Positions 17,073-23,276 of a stretch of DNA of 29,891 bases are shown here, one piece after another. The DNA lies in the IMG/VR virus record IMGVR_UViG_3300032304_001838, positions 1-29,891 of that record. The stretch is one strand, 5' to 3'. A model generated the notes under the pieces. It was given only the letters and a program-made list of their open reading frames with translations. It had not been told where the DNA came from and made no database searches. This stretch comes from a virus. How positions within the stretch are numbered: position 1 is the stretch's first letter; every line of letters starts with the position of its first letter. A program made the translations under genes and the position numbers.

Positions 17073-17086
17073 AAAATCCACCTTTT
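17070..17086 (+). repeat. 17-base shared intergenic element, copy 2
   Basis: TAAAAAATCCACCTTTT, identical to 15105-15121. Here it opens the 643-base non-coding interval and lies about 100 bases upstream of the structured RNA candidate. It is followed by an AT-rich stretch (agaaaaaatatatatacaat). Confidence 0.5.
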
Positions 17087-17133
17087 CGAAAAAACAATTA
17101 TAGAAAAAATATATATACAATAAGAAACAAAAT

Positions 17134-17181
17134 AACGGGCAATTTATATAACAAACATTAACGGCAATTAAACGGCAATTA
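17134..17181 (+). repeat. tandem 11-base direct repeats upstream of the RNA
   Basis: AACGGCAATTA occurs twice back to back (17160-17170 and 17171-17181), with a degenerate copy AACGGGCAATT at 17134-17144. The 11-base period puts the adjacent copies on the same DNA face, as expected for a protein-binding site. They end about 10 bases before the G+C-rich segment begins. Confidence 0.6.
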
Positions 17182-17186
17182 GATTT

Positions 17187-17560
17187 AACAGGGGAGGTGA
17201 AAGCGATGTGGCCTTGTTATCTTATCATTACTACCACGGGGAGCTCACATAAAAGTAATAACTCTGGTATTTAAGTTAGGAGGAGTTGAGTGAGCGGAGG
17301 ACCTAATACCTTCGATAAGTAGCTGACAAATGAATATACATAGGTGCTATATTCTGGACCGATGGGGAACACGGCAAGTGATTCAACTCAGAAGCGTTCG
17401 ATAACTCACCTTGACTCAATAAAAAGAGCCGAGGAGGGTTATCGTATGCGAACCTCAAAAGAACTGGCAAATGAGCAGAAGCACTAGATTATCTAGATGC
17501 GAAAATTAAAAAATAAAGAAGTTTAAAACGACTCGTCCTGGTGACGAGTCTTTAAGTTTA
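17187..17560 (+). ncRNA. candidate large structured non-coding RNA (~370 nt)
   Basis: No long ORF lies between 17073 and 17715. From 17191 to 17550 I count about 42% G+C, far above the surroundings. Compatible nested helices are visible: 17194-17200 with 17406-17412; 17283-17291 with 17381-17389 (9 pairs, one G-T); hairpin 17332-17338 with 17348-17354 (7 pairs). Downstream hairpins are 17481-17488/17492-17500 (bulged A) and 17521-17527 plus 17530-17537 pairing with 17543-17557 (15 pairs, 5-base loop), a plausible 3' end. Other pairings (17276-17280/17302-17306; 17232-17236/17265-17269) would form alternatives or pseudoknots. Not recognisable as tmRNA, RNase P, SRP, tRNA or a self-splicing intron. 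GOLLD, ROOL or HEARO-type phage RNAs are possible relatives; I could not test this. Strand is assumed from the neighbours. Confidence 0.7.
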
Positions 17561-17603
17561 AGGACATATATATCAAGAGAATCATAAAGATTAACTTAGT
17601 ATC

Positions 17604-17645
17604 AAGTGGTATATCTCTCTCAAAGAGATAATGAAGATAACACTT
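17604..17645 (+). other. hairpin between RNA candidate and next gene
   Basis: TATCTCT (17612-17618) pairs with AGAGATA (17624-17630) around a 5-base loop, enclosed by AAGTG (17604-17608) with CACTT (17641-17645). There is no T-run after it. It may be a further domain of the RNA or a leader structure of the gene at 17716. The rest of 17561-17715 is AT-rich with nothing else recognised. Confidence 0.45.
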
Positions 17646-17715
17646 TATTATATTATGGAAGATTTGAAAAAGATTCCGACTAATTTACACTTTTATAATA
17701 TAATATATAATATAT

Positions 17716-17892
17716 ATGGAAAACGATAAATACTTAAATATAAGACCTACCTTCAACAGGAATAATCCTCATAACACCGAAATGATTACAAAAGAAAGAT
17801 TATGGCAATGGGTTGATTCATTTCACCAAAGAACAGGATTTAAAGATGGTATTGAAAGATCAGAAAGAGAGAAAAACAGAAATGACTTTTAA
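17716..17892 (+). CDS. small protein, unknown
   Basis: 58 residues from ATG 17716. N-terminal part is Asn-rich (NIRPTFNRNNPHNTEM), then an aromatic helix (ITKERLWQWVDSFHQRT) and a charged end (DGIERSEREKNRNDF). No family recognised. It follows the structured RNA candidate and precedes the zinc-ribbon gene by 17 bases. Confidence 0.5.
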   Translation: MENDKYLNIRPTFNRNNPHNTEMITKERLWQWVDSFHQRTGFKDGIERSEREKNRNDF

Positions 17893-17909
17893 ATTTTAAT
17901 ATATAAATT

Positions 17910-18494
17910 ATGAATAGAACAGTTAGAATAAACGGACAACATTATCAAAGATTTTGTAATTGTGGTGATTTAAAAGAAGATCCAACAAGATCTAAATGTG
18001 ATAAATGCCGTCCAGAAATAAAATCAATTAAGATTGAAGGAAAATACCATAAAAAGTTTTGTAAGTGTGGTAAATTAAAAGAAACAATAACTTCAAAGAA
18101 GTGTAATGGATGTGCCCAGAATCAATTAAAATCAATAGATCCGAGATATTATAATAATGATAAGTTGATTAAATTTGTTGAAAAGATTAAAAGAAGAAAT
18201 GGTATAGCATCATTAGAGGATATATTTGTAGATATGATAACGATTTATAATAGTTATGGTGATAGATCAATGGATACTTTATCAGTAGGAACACAATTAG
18301 GATTGATGTGGCAACAATTAAATGAAATCTATAACAAATTGATTGGAGAAGATGGTGAGGCTAAAACTTTTGATGAAGTTGAAGAAAAGAAAAGATACAG
18401 ACAAGATTATTATCAAAGAAATAAAGATAGAATTAGAAAGTATCAAAATAATTATAATGATGAAAAGCGGCGAAAAGCGACTTTTGAGAACTAA
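17910..18494 (+). CDS. double zinc-ribbon protein, unknown
   Basis: 194 residues. Two almost identical Cys4 modules are visible: C16-x-C18-x11-C30-x2-C33 (FCNCGDLKEDPTRSKCDKC) and C51-x-C53-x11-C65-x2-C68 (FCKCGKLKETITSKKCNGC), each preceded by a short strand with a His (GQHYQRF; GKYHKKF). This indicates an internal duplication and two zinc sites. Residues 75-140 are helical and the C-terminal 40 are strongly basic (KKRYRQDYYQRNKDRIRKYQ), suitable for nucleic-acid binding. It lies just upstream of the DNA methyltransferase, 26 bases away. Function unknown; a nucleic-acid-binding or regulatory role is inferred. Confidence 0.6.
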   Translation: MNRTVRINGQHYQRFCNCGDLKEDPTRSKCDKCRPEIKSIKIEGKYHKKFCKCGKLKETITSKKCNGCAQNQLKSIDPRYYNNDKLIKFVEKIKRRNGIASLEDIFVDMITIYNSYGDRSMDTLSVGTQLGLMWQQLNEIYNKLIGEDGEAKTFDEVEEKKRYRQDYYQRNKDRIRKYQNNYNDEKRRKATFEN

Positions 18495-18500
18495 TATATA
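18492..18500 (+). promoter_or_regulatory. TAATATATA motif before methyltransferase gene
   Basis: TAATATATA lies 20 bases before the ATG, with cttttgag upstream. The same 9-mer stands 18-21 bases before the ATGs at 21327 and 26395. Possibly a phage -10-like element; in such AT-rich DNA chance is a serious alternative. Confidence 0.25.
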
Positions 18501-18520
18501 CTAAAAAAAAGATAAAGATT

Positions 18521-20410
18521 ATGAAATTAATGTTAGGAAATAATATAGAATCATTGAAACAATTACCAGATAACTCGGTAGATTCAGTAGTTACTGATCC
18601 ACCTTATGGTTTAAGTTTTATGAATAAAAAATGGGACTATGATGTTCCATCAGTCCAATTCTGGAAAGAGGTTTATAGAGTTTTAAAACCAGGAGGACAT
18701 ATATTGAGTTTTGGTGGAACCAGAACATATCACAGAATGGTTGTAAATATAGAAGATGCTGGCTTTGAAATTAGAGACCAGATTATGTGGTTATATGGTA
18801 GTGGCTTTCCGAAAAGCCATAATATAGGTAAAGCAGTTGATAAGTTTGGTGGTAATAATTTATTATCCACTGAAATAGGAACTCAATTAAAAGAAGCCAG
18901 AACCAAAAGAGGTTTAACATTAAAAGCGGCTGATGAATTATTTTGTAATGGAACATCAAATTACAACTGGTTAGAAGGTAGAAGTGATGGACAGAGGATT
19001 CCGAATCAAGAATTATTTGATAAGATAGTTGTTGAATGGCCTGAATTAAAAGATATAAGAGATAAAGTTTTAGAGACAGAAAGAGAAATACTTGGAACTG
19101 AAATTACAAACAAAACAGTAATGAGTAAAATTGGTGAAGAAAATGAATCAGGTGAATATGTAAGAACAAAAGGTCAATCTGATTGGGAAGGTTGGGGAAC
19201 CGCGCTCAAACCAGCAAATGAACCAATTTGTGTAGCAAGAAAACCTTTAAGTGAAAAATCAGTGGCTGAAAATGTTTTGAAATGGGGAACTGGTGGTATA
19301 AATGTTGATGGATGTAGAGTTGGATTTGATATGAGTGATAAAAACCCTGCGACTAATCCTTTATATAGATTCCAAAATAAAGATAAATATAAACAAGTAA
19401 CAGATCACGGGCAAAGAGAAGGAGAAAATGTCGCTTTTACAAACTCATTAAATCCACCATCAACAGAAGGCAGATTCCCAGCCAACATCATATTAGAGTG
19501 TATATGTGATAATCGTGAAGGTAGTGAGTCTCACGAAAATCCGAATTGTCCTTGTTATTTATTAGATGAACAGAGTGGTGTAACTATATCAAAAGGACCT
19601 CTAAAATATGATTTAAATGAATCAACGAATCAAAATAACCAAACAAAATTGACAAAAAATATAAAAAGTGGAATTCATTTTACTGATAAAGGTGGTGCAT
19701 CAAGATTCTTTTATCAAGCAAAAGTCTCAAAAGCAGAAAGAAATATGGGATTAGATGGATTTGAAGTAGAACACACCAATCCGAATTGTCCTTGTTATAT
19801 ATTAGATGAGCAGAGTGGATTTTTAAAAGGAGATAGTCCTAATAGAAAACCAAGAAAGGAAGGACATAGACAAGAATATGTTGGAACTGATAATAATGAA
19901 ATTAGAAATATAGTTATTGAGCCAACAATTTTTGATAGTGGCGGTGCATCAAGATTCTTTTATCAAGCAAAAGTCTCAAAAGCAGAAAGAAATATGGGAT
20001 TAGATGGATTTGAAGAGAAAGAAGTGTCAATACAACAACCACATAATTCTAAATCATTAGAGGAAAGATATGAAATGAAAACAAAGAACAACCATCCAAC
20101 AGTCAAACCAGTTAATTTAATGGCATATCTATGTAGATTAGTAACACCACAAGGTGGAGTTGTTTTAGATCCTTTTATGGGTTCTGGATCAACTGGTATA
20201 GCAGCAAGATTGGAAGGATTTGATTTTATTGGGATGGAAATGGATTCGGACTATATGAAAATAGCAGAATCAAGAATAGAAAGTTTTGACAAATATAAAA
20301 AATTCCATAATAAAAACACTGACCTTAAAAATGGTAATACAAGAATGGCAAGTCGTAGTGATAATAGTAATTCAATCGGACTCGGTATATGTAAAAATAA
20401 GAAAAAATAA
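18521..20410 (+). CDS. beta-class DNA N4/N6 methyltransferase with insert and internal duplication
   Basis: 629 residues. The catalytic motif DPPYG is at residues 26-30 and the AdoMet-binding motif VLDPFMGSGSTG at about 548-559, so the motif order is that of the beta class (N4-cytosine or N6-adenine). Residues ~119-170 hold a helix-turn-helix-like segment (IGTQLKEARTKRGLTLKAADEL...NYNWLEGR), as in XRE repressors, inserted in the methylase. The middle carries RFPANIILE and a Cys-rich NPNCPCYLLDEQSG motif. A tandem duplication repeats that motif (340-353 and 420-433) and GASRFFYQAKVSKAERNMGL (from 392 and from 475). No partner restriction gene is next to it, so it is probably a solitary phage enzyme protecting its DNA or altering host methylation. 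Target sequence cannot be read. Confidence 0.85.
   Translation: MKLMLGNNIESLKQLPDNSVDSVVTDPPYGLSFMNKKWDYDVPSVQFWKEVYRVLKPGGHILSFGGTRTYHRMVVNIEDAGFEIRDQIMWLYGSGFPKSHNIGKAVDKFGGNNLLSTEIGTQLKEARTKRGLTLKAADELFCNGTSNYNWLEGRSDGQRIPNQELFDKIVVEWPELKDIRDKVLETEREILGTEITNKTVMSKIGEENESGEYVRTKGQSDWEGWGTALKPANEPICVARKPLSEKSVAENVLKWGTGGINVDGCRVGFDMSDKNPATNPLYRFQNKDKYKQVTDHGQREGENVAFTNSLNPPSTEGRFPANIILECICDNREGSESHENPNCPCYLLDEQSGVTISKGPLKYDLNESTNQNNQTKLTKNIKSGIHFTDKGGASRFFYQAKVSKAERNMGLDGFEVEHTNPNCPCYILDEQSGFLKGDSPNRKPRKEGHRQEYVGTDNNEIRNIVIEPTIFDSGGASRFFYQAKVSKAERNMGLDGFEEKEVSIQQPHNSKSLEERYEMKTKNNHPTVKPVNLMAYLCRLVTPQGGVVLDPFMGSGSTGIAARLEGFDFIGMEMDSDYMKIAESRIESFDKYKKFHNKNTDLKNGNTRMASRSDNSNSIGLGICKNKKK
19538..20015 (+). 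repeat. tandem duplication inside the methyltransferase
   Basis: A 73-base block starting ggtgcatcaagattctttta is identical at 19694-19766 and 19943-20015 (offset 249). A second block of about 41 bases starting aatccgaattgtccttgtta recurs at 19538-19578 and 19778-19818 (offset 240) with two differences. Both are in the same reading frame. Confidence 0.92.
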
Positions 20411-20432
20411 TTTTAAAAACAATATATAGAAT

Positions 20433-20624
20433 ATGACAATAAGAGAAGAAATAGATGAGTTAATTCCTTTTTCAAAGAATATTCCTGATAACGAATTAAT
20501 TGAAGTTTTAGAAAGGATTATAATGATGTGTGATGAAGAATGGATTGAAGATAATCAAAGGTTATTAAGTGGATTAAAGGCCGAAATGAGAGAAAAAAAG
20601 ATTGATGAGATCTTAAAAAAATAA
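20433..20624 (+). CDS. small acidic helical protein, unknown
   Basis: 63 residues, all helix (REEIDELIPF; DNELIEVLERIIMMCDEEWIEDNQRLLSGLKAEM), with a basic end. It starts 22 bases after the methyltransferase stop and ends 9 bases before the next gene. No family recognised. Confidence 0.5.
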   Translation: MTIREEIDELIPFSKNIPDNELIEVLERIIMMCDEEWIEDNQRLLSGLKAEMREKKIDEILKK

Positions 20625-20633
20625 AGAAAGATT

Positions 20634-21278
20634 ATGTTAAGTTATCCTCAAAACATTAAAATTAGTCAAGTAGTTGTTGATGAAGTTAATAATAAAGCCT
20701 TTTTAGATATAGGTGGAACTATAAATGAAGTACATCTTAATCCTGATGAAGTTGATTGTGGCTTAATAATTGATAAAATAGAAGATTTATCAAAGCAATC
20801 AGAAGAGTGTTGTGATTTACTAAATGATAAATTAGATAAGATTGATTATAAATTAAAACCAAAGGTTGTTGTAAAACCAGTTTATATTGATAGAGTTGTT
20901 TATAAACACATCTATACAATTGTTTATAAAACAGATTATGTAATCAGTTATAAGAATTGTAAGAAAGAAAATCCAAAACTAAATGATGAGATATTAATTC
21001 CTCAAAAATCAGTTATAAGAAAGATTGTAACACCACCAGTTTTAAATCCTTGTTTAATTTATGAAAATCTATTGAAAAAAGATATAGAAGAATCAAGAAA
21101 GAGATGGGAGAATGACAGGTATAAAAAGTATAAAAACTTTGGATGGATGATATGGCAATTATATTCAAATAGTAAAGAAATCTGGAAACCAAAATGTTGG
21201 GAAGAAACTTATAGAAAAGTAGTTTTTGATGTTTTTGGAGAAAGATTAACAAAAGTAAAAGAAAACAAAAAGCGATAA
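20634..21278 (+). CDS. hypothetical protein
   Basis: 214 residues. Residues 1-40 are beta-like (NIKISQVVVDEVNNKAFLDIGG), 45-75 a helix with a CC pair (SEECCDLLNDKLDKI), and 80-105 an unusual Val/Tyr/Lys strand run (VVVKPVYIDRVVYKHIYTIVYKTDYVI). The C-terminal half is helical with many Trp and Lys (FGWMIWQLYSNSKEIWKPKCW). No signal peptide or recognised motif. It is followed by about 48 bases containing a TAATATATA motif. Confidence 0.5.
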   Translation: MLSYPQNIKISQVVVDEVNNKAFLDIGGTINEVHLNPDEVDCGLIIDKIEDLSKQSEECCDLLNDKLDKIDYKLKPKVVVKPVYIDRVVYKHIYTIVYKTDYVISYKNCKKENPKLNDEILIPQKSVIRKIVTPPVLNPCLIYENLLKKDIEESRKRWENDRYKKYKNFGWMIWQLYSNSKEIWKPKCWEETYRKVVFDVFGERLTKVKENKKR

Positions 21279-21296
21279 AAAGTCATATTTTTTACT

Positions 21297-21305
21297 TAAT
21301 ATATA
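21297..21305 (+). promoter_or_regulatory. TAATATATA motif before small gene 21327
   Basis: TAATATATA within tttttacttaatatatacta, 21 bases before ATG 21327, in one of the longer gaps of this block. Candidate promoter element by analogy with 18492 and 26368. Confidence 0.25.
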
Positions 21306-21326
21306 CTATAAAAATAAAACATAATT

Positions 21327-21494
21327 ATGACAAAAGATGAGAGATATAAAAAGATTTTATGGGATATAATAAAAATCTCTTCAAAGATTGGATGGGATGC
21401 TTCAACAGATAATTGGAAAGGATTAGATCCTTTAAGGATGGCTTTAAATTATAGAATAAATGAAGCAATTCAAATGAATAAAGAAAACAAATAA
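21327..21494 (+). CDS. small protein, unknown
   Basis: 55 residues from ATG 21327. Lys-rich N-terminal helix (DERYKKILWDIIKISSK), a turn with Trp residues (GWDASTDNWKG), and a C-terminal helix (LRMALNYRINEAIQMN). No family recognised. It ends 2 bases before the next start, so the two are probably co-translated. Confidence 0.5.
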   Translation: MTKDERYKKILWDIIKISSKIGWDASTDNWKGLDPLRMALNYRINEAIQMNKENK

Positions 21495-21496
21495 TT

Positions 21497-21883
21497 ATGG
21501 AAGATCAAATTAAGAATTCAGTTAGAAATATAAGAAGGAAATACCAGACTATTTCTATGAATATACCAGATTTTATTGATAATACTTCAAATAAAGATTA
21601 CGATGCTTATAATAATTATAGAGAGATTATGAATTATATATGTAGTTTTATAAGGAGCTCAGTAATAGATCAAAAGGCGATTGATAATATATTATTGAAT
21701 TGTAATGAACATATGGATAGGATTTATCTTATATGTGGTGAAGGATATAAGTATTTACAATTTTGTAATTTAATAATAGATTTTGTAGATGGATTATTAA
21801 TTGATTTAGTTGAAAATGAATTATATGAAGCGGCAAGTAATCTAAAAAAGTTTTCTGAAAATTTTTATAGAGATGAAGGATAA
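21497..21883 (+). CDS. hypothetical helical protein
   Basis: 128 residues, mainly helical (SVRNIRRKYQTI at the N-terminus, then helices with YNNYREIMNYICSFI and ILLNCNEHMDRIYLICG, and LVENELYEAASNLKKFS at the C-terminus). It overlaps the following gene by 11 bases, which points to coupling with the sigma-like protein. No motif recognised. Confidence 0.5.
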   Translation: MEDQIKNSVRNIRRKYQTISMNIPDFIDNTSNKDYDAYNNYREIMNYICSFIRSSVIDQKAIDNILLNCNEHMDRIYLICGEGYKYLQFCNLIIDFVDGLLIDLVENELYEAASNLKKFSENFYRDEG

Positions 21884-22424
21884 AATAATAGCAGATTTAT
21901 GGTTGGATAAAAATTTTAATAGCGCTTTAAATAAGATTTGTAATGATGATAAGTATAGAGATGATTTAAAAAGTGAATTTTTTTTAATACTAATGGATAA
22001 GAGTGACGCAGATGTTATTAAAATGGAGAAGGAGAATTATTTAATGAAGTGGTCAGTAAGTGTTTTACAAAACCAATACCACTCAAATACGAGTCCATTT
22101 TTTAAAAAGTATAGAAGTGATTATGATGAAAATTATAATTTTGATAATTTAGGTGAAACGAAAACTGATAATAGAATTTTAGAAGAGATAGACAATATAT
22201 TAGATAATGAGATTCATTGGTTTGATTCTCATTTATTCAAGTTATATTATTTACAAGGAATAGATTTGAATGGAGATATAAGAAAACCTTTATCAACAAG
22301 AAAGATTGAAAATTTACACAGATATAATAATTTAAAGATAGACCATACTTCGGTACATAAGTCAGTAAAGAAAACGTTATTAGTTGTAAAAGAAAAATTA
22401 AGATTAAAAGGATATGATGTATGA
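21873..22424 (+). CDS. possible sigma-factor-like phage transcription protein
   Basis: 183 residues. DDLKSEFFLIL (30-40) resembles the region-2 helix (DLxQExxLxL) of sigma-70-type factors, and the following NYLMKWSVSVLQNQYHSNTSPFFKKYR fits a basic second helix. The C-terminal part (LFKLYYLQGIDLN, then LSTRKIENLHRYNNLKIDHTSVHKSVKKTLLVV) can be read as a helix-turn-helix of the region-4 type. Proteins of this layout occur in Bacteroidota phages next to packaging genes. In this phage it could switch on the packaging and structural transcripts. The similarity is by eye and distant; a plain HTH regulator is the alternative. Confidence 0.42.
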   Translation: MKDKIIADLWLDKNFNSALNKICNDDKYRDDLKSEFFLILMDKSDADVIKMEKENYLMKWSVSVLQNQYHSNTSPFFKKYRSDYDENYNFDNLGETKTDNRILEEIDNILDNEIHWFDSHLFKLYYLQGIDLNGDIRKPLSTRKIENLHRYNNLKIDHTSVHKSVKKTLLVVKEKLRLKGYDV

Positions 22425-22689
22425 TATAATAGTAGTTTGTTTATTAGGATGGTTCTTGGTTGAATTTCCATTATTTGAATTGATACCATCTATAATAATT
22501 GATAGATTTAAAGTAAAAAATGAAATGTTAAAGTTTTTAATACTGAAACCATTTCAATGTTATAAGTGCGCAGCGTGGTGGATTGGATTAATTTATTGTA
22601 TAGTTTTATGGAAGAGTTTATTGATAGCGATAGCAGCATCATTTCTAATGAAATTGTATGATCAAAAATTAAATAGTATAGAATTATGA
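22414..22689 (+). CDS. small membrane protein with CxxC motif
   Basis: 91 residues with a hydrophobic N-terminus (IIVVCLLGWFLVEFPLFELI) and a second hydrophobic segment (WIGLIYCIVLWKSLLIAIAASFLM). Between them is PFQCYKCAAWW, a Cys-x2-Cys motif next to the membrane. Overlaps both neighbours (11 bases upstream, ATGA downstream). Proteins with this pattern recur in Bacteroidota phages, with unknown function; a membrane-anchored accessory role is inferred. Confidence 0.55.
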   Translation: MMYDIIVVCLLGWFLVEFPLFELIPSIIIDRFKVKNEMLKFLILKPFQCYKCAAWWIGLIYCIVLWKSLLIAIAASFLMKLYDQKLNSIEL

Positions 22690-22874
22690 TAGAATTGGAT
22701 AAGTTTAACAAGTGGAAAAGTATAACAAATAATAGAGTACCATTATTAATTGAATTATATGATTATTATATTAAAGGAGATGAAACAAAGTCATATGAGA
22801 TATGTAAGTGCCCATCAAGTATAAGAATAATGTGGTTGGAATTAAAGAAATATTGTAATGAAAACAATATATAA
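22686..22874 (+). CDS. small CPSxIR-type protein, copy 1
   Basis: 62 residues, start within the ATGA overlap. Contains LIELYDYYIKG followed by CKCPSSIRIMWLELKKYC. The next gene has the parallel pattern LRNLYEKYVN followed by SCPSCIRAVRDELINF, so the two appear to be paralogues of one small family. This copy has lost the second Cys of the CPSC motif but has one two residues earlier (CKCPSS). Function unknown. Confidence 0.55.
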   Translation: MIELDKFNKWKSITNNRVPLLIELYDYYIKGDETKSYEICKCPSSIRIMWLELKKYCNENNI

Positions 22875-22888
22875 AAAAATATATTAAT

Positions 22889-23125
22889 ATGAAGATAAGT
22901 AAAGCAGATTGGAATGAAGTTCAAAGATTGAGAAGTATATCAAGAGCTCAACCATCAGACGTAACATCGTTAAGAAATCTATATGAGAAGTATGTAAATG
23001 TTAGATTAAAAAAAACAATTGATTGGAGTTGTCCTTCTTGTATAAGAGCAGTGAGAGATGAGTTAATTAATTTCCAATCAACAGCAGAGATAGAAGATGA
23101 AGTTAAAGATAATACAGGGAACTGA
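22889..23125 (+). CDS. small CPSxIR-type protein, copy 2
   Basis: 78 residues: basic N-terminal helix (KADWNEVQRLRSISRA), then LYEKYV and CPSCIRAVRDEL, then an acidic tail. I recall this layout from small phage proteins upstream of terminase genes in Bacteroidota phages. The single CxxC could bind metal only in a dimer. A further short ORF begins inside its last 29 bases in another frame. Confidence 0.55.
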   Translation: MKISKADWNEVQRLRSISRAQPSDVTSLRNLYEKYVNVRLKKTIDWSCPSCIRAVRDELINFQSTAEIEDEVKDNTGN

Positions 23126-23246
23126 CTTACAAAAGTTAGAGATAATAGTAAATAATTTTTTAACAACGATTAAATTTGAGTCGATAGATTTAAAGGTGAT
23201 TGATAATAAGTATATTTTTATAGTGATGTACTTTGATAAAATATGA
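23097..23246 (+). CDS. short overlapping ORF, unknown
   Basis: 49 residues from ATG 23097, starting inside the previous gene in another frame (29-base overlap). Translates to MKLKIIQGTDLQKLEIIVNN and a beta-rich remainder (TIKFESIDLKVIDNKYIFIVMYFDKI). The clean strand-helix-strand pattern and the fact that it fills an otherwise empty 150-base gap support a real coupled gene. No family recognised. Confidence 0.45.
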   Translation: MKLKIIQGTDLQKLEIIVNNFLTTIKFESIDLKVIDNKYIFIVMYFDKI

Positions 23247-23276
23247 CTAATATGACAATTGAAAAAATAGAAAAAT

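Noticed and set aside
17206-17274. A 22-codon ORF preceded by a perfect Shine-Dalgarno-like GGGGAGGTGA within the RNA candidate.
   Set aside because: Other genes here do not use such sites, the ORF is very short, and the GAGGTGA bases pair well with 17406-17412, so a structural explanation is preferred.
17391-17411. GCGTTCGATA resembles a tRNA T-loop.
   Set aside because: No T-stem, anticodon arm or acceptor stem can be formed around it.
17426-17456. Segment beginning gagccg with gtatgcg, recalling domain V of group II introns.
   Set aside because: The 3' partner strand of domain V and the GUGYG intron start are absent, and no reverse transcriptase is present.
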